Source of the DNA: Vibrio pomeroyi
GTDB lineage: Bacteria; Pseudomonadota; Gammaproteobacteria; Enterobacterales; Vibrionaceae
Direction: 5' to 3'
DNA length: 64,000 bases
Assembly (NCBI GenBank): GCA_041879425.1
Contig: CP090854.1
Span: 1,922,001 to 1,986,000 of the forward strand
Part shown: positions 18,038 through 32,700 of the stretch, in pieces
How the letters are laid out: every line of letters starts with the position of its first letter
How positions within the stretch are numbered: position 1 is the first letter of the stretch
Notes under the pieces: generated by a model
The model's input: the letters and a program-made list of their open reading frames with translations, nothing else
Database searches by the model: none
What the model was told of the DNA's origin: nothing
Made by a program: the position numbers and the translations under genes

Positions 18038-19441
18038 ATGAAAGAAATCCCATTTCGTTGGATTGATAAATATCTCATTCACCTAAAAATCCAAGAAAAG
18101 TTCTATCTACTCTTCTTATTACCTCTTCTCGCTCTGGTTATATTAACGCTCGTTTTAGATAGTGCAGCGGATTCATTACTGGCTCACCTTTATCAAGAAG
18201 AAATGCTCTTGATGAAAGGGCTTATTGAAGCGGGCCAACTCACGAAAGAACAAGTAGCTCAACTCGTTAGTAGTTCTGACAGCATCTCTTTAGGCTATGG
18301 TGCAGGTTCTGTTTCAGTCATGAATGGCGCATTTAGTTTAGTAGCAAACCACGATCAAAACCTTTGGTCTGCATTATCTACAACTCAAGTATCTATCATC
18401 GCGGTAACGCTAACGCTGATTGCTCTCGGTGTTTACTACATCATGACTTTCATTGGCGGTGCCATGTTCTCAATGAACAAAGCACTGAACACACTGGCGA
18501 ATGGTGACTTAACTTGTCGAATGAACTACTTCTTAGTTCGTGATGAATTCAGTGAAATTGCCATCACTATCGATAAGGTAGCAGAACGCGAACAAAACAT
18601 GGTTCTTTCTATACAAGAATCTGTGGCACTTATGCAGCAAATCAGTTCGGACTTGAACCAATCAACACAGCAAAGCTCAGACATTTCAGGTAATCAACAA
18701 GAGCACCTGAATAGCCTAGCAAGTGCGACCGAACAGATGGCAGCAACCATTCGTGAAGTGGCCACCCTTGCACACGATTCTAGCTCTCAAACGATGGATG
18801 CTCGTGGTGTTGCTCAAAGTGGCCAAGTGAAGGTTTCGAATACTCTAAAATCTATCTCGAGCCTATCTCAAGAGATCCAATCGGCTTCGCAAGCAGTAGA
18901 AGAGCTTGATGCGAACGCTGCACAGATCGATGAAGTTGTAACAACCATCAATGGTATCTCAGAACAGACTAACTTGCTTGCTCTCAACGCCGCTATTGAA
19001 GCAGCTCGTGCTGGTGAACAAGGACGTGGTTTTGCTGTGGTTGCAGATGAGGTTCGTGCTCTTGCAGGAAGAACACAGCAAGCGACTGTTGAAATCCAAA
19101 GCATGATTGAATCATTACAACGTAACAGCCAATCGCTAACAAAACTGATGGAAGTAACGGTTAACAACGCAAATGAAGGACAAACATTAATGTCTGAAGT
19201 GAACGTTGAAATCGGCTCTCTGGCTGAAAAGAATCAATCCATTTCGGACAGTAGTACTCAGATAGCTACCGCAGCTGAAGAGCAAGGTGTTGTTGCTGAT
19301 AACATTGCACAGAGTGTCGAAGAGATTCGTCATCAATCAGACAGCATCTGTGAAATGATCAGTAAGAGTAATGCCAACGTTGACCAGCTTCGTAAGCAAA
19401 GCGACACAATGGAAGGCTTATTAACCGGCCTCAAGGCTTAA
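18038..19441 (+). CDS. Methyl-accepting chemotaxis protein
   Basis: 467 residues. Two transmembrane segments (near 22-40 and 118-145) flank a short periplasmic loop of about 75 residues, too small for a Cache or four-helix sensor, so the ligand is unclear. A HAMP-like stretch follows ([14 protein letters not shown]), then a long coiled-coil signalling domain. The highly conserved hairpin tip [20 protein letters not shown] is intact, so it should engage CheA/CheW. No CheR-tethering pentapeptide at the C-terminus. It is inserted between yccX and rlmI, which are adjacent in E. coli. Confidence 0.93.
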   Translation: MKEIPFRWIDKYLIHLKIQEKFYLLFLLPLLALVILTLVLDSAADSLLAHLYQEEMLLMKGLIEAGQLTKEQVAQLVSSSDSISLGYGAGSVSVMNGAFSLVANHDQNLWSALSTTQVSIIAVTLTLIALGVYYIMTFIGGAMFSMNKALNTLANGDLTCRMNYFLVRDEFSEIAITIDKVAEREQNMVLSIQESVALMQQISSDLNQSTQQSSDISGNQQEHLNSLASATEQMAATIREVATLAHDSSSQTMDARGVAQSGQVKVSNTLKSISSLSQEIQSASQAVEELDANAAQIDEVVTTINGISEQTNLLALNAAIEAARAGEQGRGFAVVADEVRALAGRTQQATVEIQSMIESLQRNSQSLTKLMEVTVNNANEGQTLMSEVNVEIGSLAEKNQSISDSSTQIATAAEEQGVVADNIAQSVEEIRHQSDSICEMISKSNANVDQLRKQSDTMEGLLTGLKA

Positions 19442-19460
19442 TCATTGAAATATCGTTACT

Positions 19461-19486
19461 AGGGCTGCTTCTGCAGCCCTTTCTTA
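19461..19486 (+). terminator. Terminator of the chemoreceptor gene
   Basis: GGGCTGC (19462-19468) and GCAGCCC (19473-19479) followed by TTTCTTATTT. Confidence 0.8.
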
Positions 19487-19550
19487 TTTGCTTTTCACCT
19501 GTACTTCCCCGACAATACCCCTCCTTCAAATTCAACAAACAGAGTAAATT

Positions 19551-20744
19551 ATGACTCCTTCAATTCATCTAGCTAAAGGCCGAGATAAATCACTACGCCG
19601 CAAACACCCTTGGGTATTTTCACGCGGTATCGATAAGGTCGAAGGCGAGCCACAACAAGGTGAAACTGTAGACGTATATGCTCAAAATGGTCAGTGGCTT
19701 GCAAAAGCAGCTTACTCTCCAGCTTCTCAAATTCGAGCTCGTGTTTGGACATTTGAAAAAGAAGAAATCAACAAGGCGTTCTTTGTAAAACGAATTCAAG
19801 ATGCACAGTCTTTACGTGAAGACATCATCGAACGTGACGGCCTAACGGGTTACCGTTTAACAGCTGCAGAGTCTGATGGCTTGCCTGGCATCACTATCGA
19901 TAAGTACCAAGACTTTCTAGTTTGCCAGCTGCTAAGTGCAGGCGCTGAGTTTAACAAAAGCGTATTGGTTGAAGCGCTAATCGAGTGCTTCCCCGACTGC
20001 AACATTTACGAGCGCTCAGACGTAGCGGTTCGTAAAAAAGAAGGCCTAGAACAAGTTGTCGGTGTACTTCATGGTGAAGAGCCACCTAAGTCAATTGTGA
20101 TTGAAGAGAATGGCGTAAAAATCAGCGTGAACATTATGGAAGGCCACAAAACGGGCTTCTACATGGACCAACGTGATAGCCGCAAAGAGTCGATGAAATA
20201 CGTTAAAAACAAAGATGTTCTTAACTGTTTCTCATACACAGGTGGTTTTGGCCTATACGCCCTGAAAGGCGATGCTAAGCGTGTGATTAACGCTGATGTA
20301 TCTCAACTTGCTCTTGATACGGCGAAGTTGAACGCTGAGCTTAACGAGTTTGATATCTCTAAAAAGCGCGCAGTGTTCCTTAATGCCGACGTATTCAAGC
20401 TGCTTCGAGAATACCGCGACCAAGGCACTAAGTTTGACGTAGTGATCATGGATCCACCGAAGTTTGTTTCAAGCAAGAACAACCTAACTTCAGGCGCTAA
20501 CGGCTACAAAGACGTTAACATGCTTGCAATGCAAATCCTGAAACCAGGCGGCACCCTACTCACCTACTCTTGCTCTGGCTTAATGGGTACAGATTTATTC
20601 CAAAAGATCATCGCCGATGCAGCACTAGACGCAGGCCGAACGGTTAAGTTCATCGAGCGCTTCGAACAAGCAGCCGATCACCTAACAGACACAGCCTACC
20701 CAGAAGGTTTCTACCTAAAAGGCTTTGCTTGTAAGGTTATTTAA
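19551..20744 (+). CDS. rlmI: 23S rRNA m5C1962 methyltransferase RlmI
   Basis: 397 residues, matching RlmI (YccW) in length. N-terminal PUA domain ([19 protein letters not shown]), a central EEA-like domain, then a Rossmann methyltransferase. The SAM motif is [13 protein letters not shown], the catalytic/substrate motif VIMDPPKF, and the Cys nucleophile lies in TYSCSGLM. In E. coli RlmI methylates C1962 of 23S rRNA. It closes the yccA-tusE-yccX-rlmI block and ends at the terminator shared with the adhesin. Confidence 0.94.
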   Translation: MTPSIHLAKGRDKSLRRKHPWVFSRGIDKVEGEPQQGETVDVYAQNGQWLAKAAYSPASQIRARVWTFEKEEINKAFFVKRIQDAQSLREDIIERDGLTGYRLTAAESDGLPGITIDKYQDFLVCQLLSAGAEFNKSVLVEALIECFPDCNIYERSDVAVRKKEGLEQVVGVLHGEEPPKSIVIEENGVKISVNIMEGHKTGFYMDQRDSRKESMKYVKNKDVLNCFSYTGGFGLYALKGDAKRVINADVSQLALDTAKLNAELNEFDISKKRAVFLNADVFKLLREYRDQGTKFDVVIMDPPKFVSSKNNLTSGANGYKDVNMLAMQILKPGGTLLTYSCSGLMGTDLFQKIIADAALDAGRTVKFIERFEQAADHLTDTAYPEGFYLKGFACKVI

Positions 20745-20771
20745 GCGATTTAGCTTTGATAACTAGATAAT

Positions 20772-20798
20772 AAAAAAGGGCCTTTCGGCCCTTTTTTT
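20772..20798. terminator. Bidirectional terminator shared by rlmI and the giant adhesin
   Basis: AAAAAAGGGCC, loop TTTC, GGCCCTTTTTTT. A and T runs on both sides. It overlaps the adhesin stop codon (20797-20799), so the last adhesin codon lies next to the hairpin. Confidence 0.9.
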
Positions 20799-23700
20799 AA
20801 AGTTGATCCGGTAAGTTAACGAACAACTGACTCACCAAATTGGTCAAATCACTATTAGTAACAGAACCATCTACTGCACTATTAACCGAGTCGAACTGAT
20901 CGCCTACATTATCAAGAACAATCTTTTGAGTTTGACCTGTGTTATCTGTGTTTTCTGAGATGGTAATAACAAGGTCTTTATCACCACTGCCGTTATCAAC
21001 TTTTTCAATTGTAATATGCTCAAGAAGATCAAACATTGAACTTTCGTTTGGTAACAACTCAGAGATATCAAGATGGTCTTCCCCTAAAGCAAAATCGGTT
21101 ATCGTATCGACATCACCTTGGAACGGTTGATCAACCCACTTGAACAAGTCATCACCGTCACCACCCGTTAAAATATCATCACCAAGTCCACCTATCAGCG
21201 TATCGTCACCGCCTTGACCAAATAAAAGGTCGTCACCGTCACCACCTGATAAAACGTCATCCTTGTCATTAGCATTTGATTGATTGAACTCGTCGACGTT
21301 ATCCGTAATGTAAGTGTGAATATCGCGAGCAGACACAAGTGATAACTCCTCACCTGTTTGCTGAGCCACATATTTCTGAATGGCTGGTACACCTTGACCG
21401 GAAATATTGTCAAACTGCATGAAGTCACCAAATATGATGTCATTACCCGCTAGGCCATCAATACCATCAGAACCTTGTAACAGGTCGATTTCTTTTCCTA
21501 AAATAACCTCAGCAAGTTTAGTTACATCAATAGATGTCGCAACTACGCCGTCAGAATCATAATCGTCAAGGACATCTTGATCTAATGAACTACCTAACCC
21601 GATAGCTTCAACAGCAGACATTAAAGCTAACAGTTGAAACATATGTTGACCTTGTCTGTTAACTCCACCTCTATCGTAGTAGTCAAAAGAATATCCGTTT
21701 ATGCTCAGTTCTCCAATTTGTTCACCGGTTAACGGAGAATAAAGCTTAGAATCACCATCAATCAAAACTTTACCCTGATAATTGATAACTCCATTTGTAT
21801 ATCCATCAGGGATTAAATCATCTAGGGTAATAACAGTATTAGTAGCTTCATCGTAATCTAGCAATATGTCGTCAAAATCGCTTCTCATCAACTTACTTTC
21901 TGTATAAGAGGTTGGCTCACCATCTGAAATAAAGTAAGAGATATTGTTCCCACTACTTTGCGTAGCAAACCAATCAACAGCAGACTCGAAACCTGCCTCA
22001 TAATTAGTTCCGCCGCTTCCATTGTCTACAATACTATCGAGAGCAGAAACAAACTGAGCTCTAGGGTTTTGACTGCTTAAGTCCACAGAAACAGACGTAT
22101 TACTACCATTAGAAAAATCGGTAATTAGGATATTCACATCACCTGAGTGTTGCCCTTGAGAGCTCGCTAAAATAGCATCAAAAACAACTAACAACTCATC
22201 CTTCGCCGTATCGACGTCGCTGCCCATGCTGCCAGAAGTATCCAGTATAAAGGCGATGTTGTAATCCTCACCTGCTACGATCTGCAGTCCCTGTACGTCA
22301 CCAACAATTAAGTCATTGTCTAAAGAGCCAACTATGTTGTCATCACCATGGGAGCCAGTGTTAAGGACATAGCTTCTAAAGCTAACATCAGCCGTTTCTA
22401 CGGTAACTGCTTGATCGGAGTTCCCTGACTCTGTTGAACTTGCCGTTACGGAAAGCTCAAAGTCAACGTCGCCTTCATGAGAATACGGAATACGTAATTC
22501 AGCGTTAATCTCACCGGATGCAGGGATAGTAACAGAGTAACTACCATCATTATTCGGGGAAATCAGTTGCCCGTCCACATACAACCCAACTCCCTGAGGA
22601 ATGCCTTGTATTGTTACGTCACTACTTAACGTCTCACTACCATCTACATCGACCAGTTCGGTTGTAATGTCTAATGGTATGGCTCGATCTTGAAGAACCG
22701 TATATTCACCAGTTTCATTATCGATTTCAACAATAGCATCTGAGAATATAAGTCTTTCGATTCCGTATAAGTGGTCCCCGTCTTCTGTTGTTGGTGAGTT
22801 ATCGCTAGACGTATCCCTTTCTAGTGAGTCTTTTACTAGCCAATACGGCACTTGGCTGTGCTCTAAACCACGAAAATCGAGACCGTACTCGGAGAACTTA
22901 CCTTGGTAGATAACTGTGTCGGTTTCCGCTTCGCTATCCTGCGAGCCATTCCCACCATAAAAGGAATCATTACCACTGGTACCGACAAACGTGTCGCTAC
23001 CGTGTTGACTTAAGTTAACTGCTTGCTGATCGCCCACAAACTGCTGTGCCGCTGCATTATCTGGCGCAATCATCAAGTCGTCACCTTGGTTACCATTATT
23101 GAACGCTGGAGACTGATCAACGTGGTCGAAACTGATATCTCCGATAGAGGTTTCACCATTACTCACGAGGTTGCGAATATCGCTAGGTGACGTTCCGAAA
23201 TCGGGTACCGCTTGCGTTTGTTGTAATTCTCCGACTGCAATAGTTATACGAGGAGCGTCTGCAATCGCGGTTACTGTGATATCAAGAGTATCGCTTACGC
23301 CTGTGTTTGTCGTATAAGTTACAGTTGCGACATCGCCAGACCAATTGTCAGAAGGAACAAACAAATAACTACCATCTTGGTCAACAGTTAACTCACCACT
23401 AGTCAACGTGATAGTTTGACCAAGGTCATAGAGCGTCCCCCCTATTTCAACTGACTGCAATGATAAAGTGTTGTCTGCGTCAGTATCATTAGATAAAACG
23501 TTGCCGGAAACATTGTTATCTTCATCTACAGTTCTAGTATCAGGTTGAGTATGAGTAGCATTGTATTCGTAAACGACCACATCGATGCTAGTCGAAGTTG
23601 TTGCAGTACTTGTTGAATCCTTCTCGCTAGCAACTGCTTCCACATCGATAGTGAAATCGTCGTGACTTCCTGCAGGAGGTAAGACAGTCAAATTTGTCAT

Positions 23701-26700
23701 ATCCCAACTGCTAATATCAAATTCTTCATTCGTGTTAGTAAATGTGTGAGAGTTGACTCCATCGCTTAACTCTGCCCCCGCAGGGAAACCACTTACATTC
23801 ACAGCCAAAGTCTCTGAACCATCGATATCATTTAACGATGCTTGCAGCTCTGTCAATGGGATCCGCGTATCTTGTAGGCCTTCATTCGTTGTATAAACCT
23901 GATAAAACTCAACACCATTTTCATTGATCAGCTCTGATGTACGTATATCAATACTGTCTAATTGAGATACATCACTGACAATACCAAAGTTGATGTTATT
24001 TAAATTAACAGCGCTTCCACCATCAACTGAAACATTAACATCGAAGTTACCAGGACCACTCTGATTATGATGATAAATCTCTATTGGGTAAAAACCGGAA
24101 ACAGTTGGTGTAAATGCTCCTCCTTGAATGGTCCCGCGACCATCACCCCAACGAGCGTCGTCTGTAAGCTCACCACCTACTTTGATCGCCAAACTATCAT
24201 CAGCTCTACCAACAAAGTCATAAGATGTACCGGCTTCAAGATAGATAAGGCCAGTTATAAGTGTCGCTTGACCAGCGCCTTGGCTAGGGTCTCTAACATC
24301 ATTGGTATTACTTGAAGAACTATCGTTACTATCCAAATCATCTATGACATTAATCAAGATATCAGGATCAACACCATTACCAACTCCATATTGGGAACCA
24401 ACCGAGACACCATTCCACATATTCACGTTGAATTGTTGATCCGGCAGTTCAATACCATCTATGTTAGTAATCAAGTTAGGCGCATCAGCAATTGGCGTAA
24501 CATTTATAGCAATAGTCGATTCAAGACCTGTATTAATACCATCCGTTGGTTTAAAGCTTATTTGAGCATAATCTTGCTGTTGATCGCCTACCCCTGGAGT
24601 TGAATGATTATCGTACCCTGACTCATCTTCATCAGGAGTAAAACGAACTCTATCTGCATCAAACGCACCTTTATCAATGACTTGACCAACTGAAACATCA
24701 TGCCACAGACCATCGTCACCAAAGTACTCAAACTGACCGTTATCTGGTAAATCAGTAATCTCAATACCTAAAGATGAATCCGGCGAATCAACATCTGTAA
24801 TTCCAAACGAATCCCACTCAATGAGGATTGGAGTGTCTTCGCTGGTATTGACAACGCCATCTACGGCAATTGGTCCATCGTTCACGTTCGTTTCTTTCAG
24901 CGTCACCTCGATCGTATCAACCGTGTTATCGCCCGAACCGTCCGTGCCCGTCGCCGTCACTGTGATTGTATGACTGTTGTCATCCAACTCGTAGTCGTTG
25001 GTGAACGCGGCATAACCCGCATCCGTCAGGCTGACCTCACCGGTCTGCTCATTCACGGTATACAGCGCTTCGCCATTATGGAACACGTTGTTTGCGTCAG
25101 CGATGCTGTACTCGATGTTGGTGCCATCGGCGTCGGTCGCCGTGACCGTGCCCAGCGTTACGCCCGCTGCCGTGCCTTCCGCATACTCGAACGTATCTGT
25201 CGCTTTATCGATGACCGTGTCGTTGTCGTTCACGTTCGTTTCTTTCAGCGTCACCTCGATCGTATCAACCGTGTTATCGCCCGAACCGTCCGTGCCCGTC
25301 GCCGTCACTGTGATTGTATGACTGTTGTCATCCAACTCGTAGTCGTTGGTGAACGCGGCATAACCCGCATCCGTCAGGCTGACCTCACCGGTCTGCTCAT
25401 TCACGGTATACAGCGCTTCGCCATTATGGAACACGTTGTTTGCGTCAGCGATGCTGTACTCGATGTTGGTGCCATCGGCGTCGGTCGCCGTGACCGTGCC
25501 CAGCGTTACGCCCGCTGCCGTGCCTTCCGCATACTCGAACGTATCTGTCGCTTTATCGATGACCGTGTCGTTGTCGTTCACGTTCGTTTCTTTCAGCGTC
25601 ACCTCGATCGTATCAACCGTGTTATCGCCCGAACCGTCCGTGCCCGTCGCCGTCACTGTGATTGTATGACTGTTGTCATCCAACTCGTAGTCGTTGGTGA
25701 ACGCGGCATAACCCGCATCCGTCAGGCTGACCTCACCGGTCTGCTCATTCACGGTATACAGCGCTTCGCCATTATGGAACACGTTGTTTGCGTCAGCGAT
25801 GCTGTACTCGATGTTGGTGCCATCGGCGTCGGTCGCCGTGACCGTGCCCAGCGTTACGCCCGCTGCCGTGCCTTCCGCATACTCGAACGTATCTGTCGCT
25901 TTATCGATGACCGTGTCGTTGTCGTTCACGTTCGTTTCTTTCAGCGTCACCTCGATCGTATCAACCGTGTTATCGCCCGAACCGTCCGTGCCCGTCGCCG
26001 TCACTGTGATTGTATGACTGTTGTCATCCAACTCGTAGTCGTTGGTGAACGCGGCATAACCCGCATCCGTCAGGCTGACCTCACCGGTCTGCTCATTCAC
26101 GGTATACAGCGCTTCGCCATTATGGAACACGTTGTTTGCGTCAGCGATGCTGTACTCGATGTTGGTGCCATCGGCGTCGGTCGCCGTGACCGTGCCCAGC
26201 GTTACGCCCGCTGCCGTGCCTTCCGCATACTCGAACGTATCTGTCGCTTTATCGATGACCGTGTCGTTGTCGTTCACGTTCGTTTCTTTCAGCGTCACCT
26301 CGATCGTATCAACCGTGTTATCGCCCGAACCGTCCGTGCCCGTCGCCGTCACTGTGATTGTATGACTGTTGTCATCCAACTCGTAGTCGTTGGTGAACGC
26401 GGCATAACCCGCATCCGTCAGGCTGACCTCACCGGTCTGCTCATTCACGGTATACAGCGCTTCGCCATTATGGAACACGTTGTTTGCGTCAGCGATGCTG
26501 TACTCGATGTTGGTGCCATCGGCGTCGGTCGCCGTGACCGTGCCCAGCGTTACGCCCGCTGCCGTGCCTTCCGCATACTCGAACGTATCTGTCGCTTTAT
26601 CGATGACCGTGTCGTTGTCGTTCACGTTCGTTTCTTTCAGCGTCACCTCGATCGTATCAACCGTGTTATCGCCCGAACCGTCCGTGCCCGTCGCCGTCAC

Positions 26701-29700
26701 TGTGATTGTATGACTGTTGTCATCCAACTCGTAGTCGTTGGTGAACGCGGCATAACCCGCATCCGTCAGGCTGACCTCACCGGTCTGCTCATTCACGGTA
26801 TACAGCGCTTCGCCATTATGGAACACGTTGTTTGCGTCAGCGATGCTGTACTCGATGTTGGTGCCATCGGCGTCGGTCGCCGTGACCGTGCCCAGCGTTA
26901 CGCCCGCTGCCGTGCCTTCCGCATACTCGAACGTATCTGTCGCTTTATCGATGACCGTGTCGTTGTCGTTCACGTTCGTTTCTTTCAGCGTCACCTCGAT
27001 CGTATCAACCGTGTTATCGCCCGAACCGTCCGTGCCCGTCGCCGTCACTGTGATTGTATGACTGTTGTCATCCAACTCGTAGTCGTTGGTGAACGCGGCA
27101 TAACCCGCATCCGTCAGGCTGACCTCACCGGTCTGCTCATTCACGGTATACAGCGCTTCGCCATTATGGAACACGTTGTTTGCGTCAGCGATGCTGTACT
27201 CGATGTTGGTGCCATCGGCGTCGGTCGCCGTGACCGTGCCCAGCGTTACGCCCGCTGCCGTGCCTTCCGCATACTCGAACGTATCTGTCGCTTTATCGAT
27301 GACCGTGTCGTTGTCGTTCACGTTCGTTTCTTTCAGCGTCACCTCGATCGTATCAACCGTGTTATCGCCCGAACCGTCCGTGCCCGTCGCCGTCACTGTG
27401 ATTGTATGACTGTTGTCATCCAACTCGTAGTCGTTGGTGAACGCGGCATAACCCGCATCCGTCAGGCTGACCTCACCGGTCTGCTCATTCACGGTATACA
27501 GCGCTTCGCCATTATGGAACACGTTGTTTGCGTCAGCGATGCTGTACTCGATGTTGGTGCCATCGGCGTCGGTCGCCGTGACCGTGCCCAGCGTTACGCC
27601 CGCTGCCGTGCCTTCCGCATACTCGAACGTATCTGTCGCTTTATCGATGACCGTGTCGTTGTCGTTCACGTTCGTTTCTTTCAGCGTCACCTCGATCGTA
27701 TCAACCGTGTTATCGCCCGAACCGTCCGTGCCCGTCGCCGTCACTGTGATTGTATGACTGTTGTCATCCAACTCGTAGTCGTTGGTGAACGCGGCATAAC
27801 CCGCATCCGTCAGGCTGACCTCACCGGTCTGCTCATTCACGGTATACAGCGCTTCGCCATTATGGAACACGTTGTTTGCGTCAGCGATGCTGTACTCGAT
27901 GTTGGTGCCATCGGCGTCGGTCGCCGTGACCGTGCCCAGCGTTACGCCCGCTGCCGTGCCTTCCGCATACTCGAACGTATCTGTCGCTTTATCGATGACC
28001 GTGTCGTTGTCGTTCACGTTCGTTTCTTTCAGCGTCACCTCGATCGTATCAACCGTGTTATCGCCCGAACCGTCCGTGCCCGTCGCCGTCACTGTGATTG
28101 TATGACTGTTGTCATCCAACTCGTAGTCGTTGGTGAACGCGGCATAACCCGCATCCGTCAGGCTGACCTCACCGGTCTGCTCATTCACGGTATACAGCGC
28201 TTCGCCATTATGGAACACGTTGTTTGCGTCAGCGATGCTGTACTCGATGTTGGTGCCATCGGCGTCGGTCGCCGTGACCGTGCCCAGCGTTACGCCCGCT
28301 GCCGTGCCTTCCGCATACTCGAACGTATCTGTCGCTTTATCGATGACCGTGTCGTTGTCGTTCACGTTCGTTTCTTTCAGCGTCACCTCGATCGTATCAA
28401 CCGTGTTATCGCCCGAACCGTCCGTGCCCGTCGCCGTCACTGTGATTGTATGACTGTTGTCATCCAACTCGTAGTCGTTGGTGAACGCGGCATAACCCGC
28501 ATCCGTCAGGCTGACCTCACCGGTCTGCTCATTCACGGTATACAGCGCTTCGCCATTATGGAACACGTTGTTTGCGTCAGCGATGCTGTACTCGATGTTG
28601 GTGCCATCGGCGTCGGTCGCCGTGACCGTGCCCAGCGTTACGCCCGCTGCCGTGCCTTCCGCATACTCGAACGTATCTGTCGCTTTATCGATGACCGTGT
28701 CGTTGTCGTTCACGTTCGTTTCTTTCAGCGTCACCTCGATCGTATCAACCGTGTTATCGCCCGAACCGTCCGTGCCCGTCGCCGTCACTGTGATTGTATG
28801 ACTGTTGTCATCCAACTCGTAGTCGTTGGTGAACGCGGCATAACCCGCATCCGTCAGGCTGACCTCACCGGTCTGCTCATTCACGGTATACAGCGCTTCG
28901 CCATTATGGAACACGTTGTTTGCGTCAGCGATGCTGTACTCGATGTTGGTGCCATCGGCGTCGGTCGCCGTGACCGTGCCCAGCGTTACGCCCGCTGCCG
29001 TGCCTTCCGCATACTCGAACGTATCTGTCGCTTTATCGATGACCGTGTCGTTGTCGTTCACGTTCGTTTCTTTCAGCGTCACCTCGATCGTATCAACCGT
29101 GTTATCGCCCGAACCGTCCGTGCCCGTCGCCGTCACTGTGATTGTATGACTGTTGTCATCCAACTCGTAGTCGTTGGTGAACGCGGCATAACCCGCATCC
29201 GTCAGGCTGACCTCACCGGTCTGCTCATTCACGGTATACAGCGCTTCGCCATTATGGAACACGTTGTTTGCGTCAGCGATGCTGTACTCGATGTTGGTGC
29301 CATCGGCGTCGGTCGCCGTGACCGTGCCCAGCGTTACGCCCGCTGCCGTGCCTTCCGCATACTCGAACGTATCTGTCGCTTTATCGATGACCGTGTCGTT
29401 GTCGTTCACGTTCGTTTCTTTCAGCGTCACCTCGATCGTATCAACCGTGTTATCGCCCGAACCGTCCGTGCCCGTCGCCGTCACTGTGATTGTATGACTG
29501 TTGTCATCCAACTCGTAGTCGTTGGTGAACGCGGCATAACCCGCATCCGTCAGGCTGACCTCACCGGTCTGCTCATTCACGGTATACAGCGCTTCGCCAT
29601 TATGGAACACGTTGTTTGCGTCAGCGATGCTGTACTCGATGTTGGTGCCATCGGCGTCGGTCGCCGTGACCGTGCCCAGCGTTACGCCCGCTGCCGTGCC

Positions 29701-32700
29701 TTCCGCATACTCGAACGTATCTGTCGCTTTATCGATGACCGTGTCGTTGTCGTTCACGTTCGTTTCTTTCAGCGTCACCTCGATCGTATCAACCGTGTTA
29801 TCGCCCGAACCGTCCGTGCCCGTCGCCGTCACTGTGATTGTATGACTGTTGTCATCCAACTCGTAGTCGTTGGTGAACGCGGCATAACCCGCATCCGTCA
29901 GGCTGACCTCACCGGTCTGCTCATTCACGGTATACAGCGCTTCGCCATTATGGAACACGTTGTTTGCGTCAGCGATGCTGTACTCGATGTTGGTGCCATC
30001 GGCGTCGGTCGCCGTGACCGTGCCCAGCGTTACGCCCGCTGCCGTGCCTTCCGCATACTCGAACGTATCTGTCGCTTTATCGATGACCGTGTCGTTGTCG
30101 TTCACGTTCGTTTCTTTCAGCGTCACCTCGATCGTATCAACCGTGTTATCGCCCGAACCGTCCGTGCCCGTCGCCGTCACTGTGATTGTATGACTGTTGT
30201 CATCCAACTCGTAGTCGTTGGTGAACGCGGCATAACCCGCATCCGTCAGGCTGACCTCACCGGTCTGCTCATTCACGGTATACAGCGCTTCGCCATTATG
30301 GAACACGTTGTTTGCGTCAGCGATGCTGTACTCGATGTTGGTGCCATCGGCGTCGGTCGCCGTGACCGTGCCCAGCGTTACGCCCGCTGCCGTGCCTTCC
30401 GCATACTCGAACGTATCTGTCGCTTTATCGATGACCGTGTCGTTGTCGTTCACGTTCGTTTCTTTCAGCGTCACCTCGATCGTATCAACCGTGTTATCGC
30501 CCGAACCGTCCGTGCCCGTCGCCGTCACTGTGATTGTATGACTGTTGTCATCCAACTCGTAGTCGTTGGTGAACGCGGCATAACCCGCATCCGTCAGGCT
30601 GACCTCACCGGTCTGCTCATTCACGGTATACAGCGCTTCGCCATTATGGAACACGTTGTTTGCGTCAGCGATGCTGTACTCGATGTTGGTGCCATCGGCG
30701 TCGGTCGCCGTGACCGTGCCCAGCGTTACGCCCGCTGCCGTGCCTTCCGCATACTCGAACGTATCTGTCGCTTTATCGATGACCGTGTCGTTGTCGTTCA
30801 CGTTCGTTTCTTTCAGCGTCACCTCGATCGTATCAACCGTGTTATCGCCCGAACCGTCCGTGCCCGTCGCCGTCACTGTGATTGTATGACTGTTGTCATC
30901 CAACTCGTAGTCGTTGGTGAACGCGGCATAACCCGCATCCGTCAGGCTGACCTCACCGGTCTGCTCATTCACGGTATACAGCGCTTCGCCATTATGGAAC
31001 ACGTTGTTTGCGTCAGCGATGCTGTACTCGATGTTGGTGCCATCGGCGTCGGTCGCCGTGACCGTGCCCAGCGTTACGCCCGCTGCCGTGCCTTCCGCAT
31101 ACTCGAACGTATCTGTCGCTTTATCGATGACCGTGTCGTTGTCGTTCACGTTCGTTTCTTTCAGCGTCACCTCGATCGTATCAACCGTGTTATCGCCCGA
31201 ACCGTCCGTGCCCGTCGCCGTCACTGTGATTGTATGACTGTTGTCATCCAACTCGTAGTCGTTGGTGAACGCGGCATAACCCGCATCCGTCAGGCTGACC
31301 TCACCGGTCTGCTCATTCACGGTATACAGCGCTTCGCCATTATGGAACACGTTGTTTGCGTCAGCGATGCTGTACTCGATGTTGGTGCCATCGGCGTCGG
31401 TCGCCGTGACCGTGCCCAGCGTTACGCCCGCTGCCGTGCCTTCCGCATACTCGAACGTATCTGTCGCTTTATCGATGACCGTGTCGTTGTCGTTCACGTT
31501 CGTTTCTTTCAGCGTCACCTCGATCGTATCAACCGTGTTATCGCCCGAACCGTCCGTGCCCGTCGCCGTCACTGTGATTGTATGACTGTTGTCATCCAAC
31601 TCGTAGTCGTTGGTGAACGCGGCATAACCCGCATCCGTCAGGCTGACCTCACCGGTCTGCTCATTCACGGTATACAGCGCTTCGCCATTATGGAACACGT
31701 TGTTTGCGTCAGCGATGCTGTACTCGATGTTGGTGCCATCGGCGTCGGTCGCCGTGACCGTGCCCAGCGTTACGCCCGCTGCCGTGCCTTCCGCATACTC
31801 GAACGTATCTGTCGCTTTATCGATGACCGTGTCGTTGTCGTTCACGTTCGTTTCTTTCAGCGTCACCTCGATCGTATCAACCGTGTTATCGCCCGAACCG
31901 TCCGTGCCCGTCGCCGTCACTGTGATTGTATGACTGTTGTCATCCAACTCGTAGTCGTTGGTGAACGCGGCATAACCCGCATCCGTCAGGCTGACCTCAC
32001 CGGTCTGCTCATTCACGGTATACAGCGCTTCGCCATTATGGAACACGTTGTTTGCGTCAGCGATGCTGTACTCGATGTTGGTGCCATCGGCGTCGGTCGC
32101 CGTGACCGTGCCCAGCGTTACGCCCGCTGCCGTGCCTTCCGCATACTCGAACGTATCTGTCGCTTTATCGATGACCGTGTCGTTGTCGTTCACGTTCGTT
32201 TCTTTCAGCGTCACCTCGATCGTATCAACCGTGTTATCGCCCGAACCGTCCGTGCCCGTCGCCGTCACTGTGATTGTATGACTGTTGTCATCCAACTCGT
32301 AGTCGTTGGTGAACGCGGCATAACCCGCATCCGTCAGGCTGACCTCACCGGTCTGCTCATTCACGGTATACAGCGCTTCGCCATTATGGAACACGTTGTT
32401 TGCGTCAGCGATGCTGTACTCGATGTTGGTGCCATCGGCGTCGGTCGCCGTGACCGTGCCCAGCGTTACGCCCGCTGCCGTGCCTTCCGCATACTCGAAC
32501 GTATCTGTCGCTTTATCGATGACCGTGTCGTTGTCGTTCACGTTCGTTTCTTTCAGCGTCACCTCGATCGTATCAACCGTGTTATCGCCCGAACCGTCCG
32601 TGCCCGTCGCCGTCACTGTGATTGTATGACTGTTGTCATCCAACTCGTAGTCGTTGGTGAACGCGGCATAACCCGCATCCGTCAGGCTGACCTCACCGGT

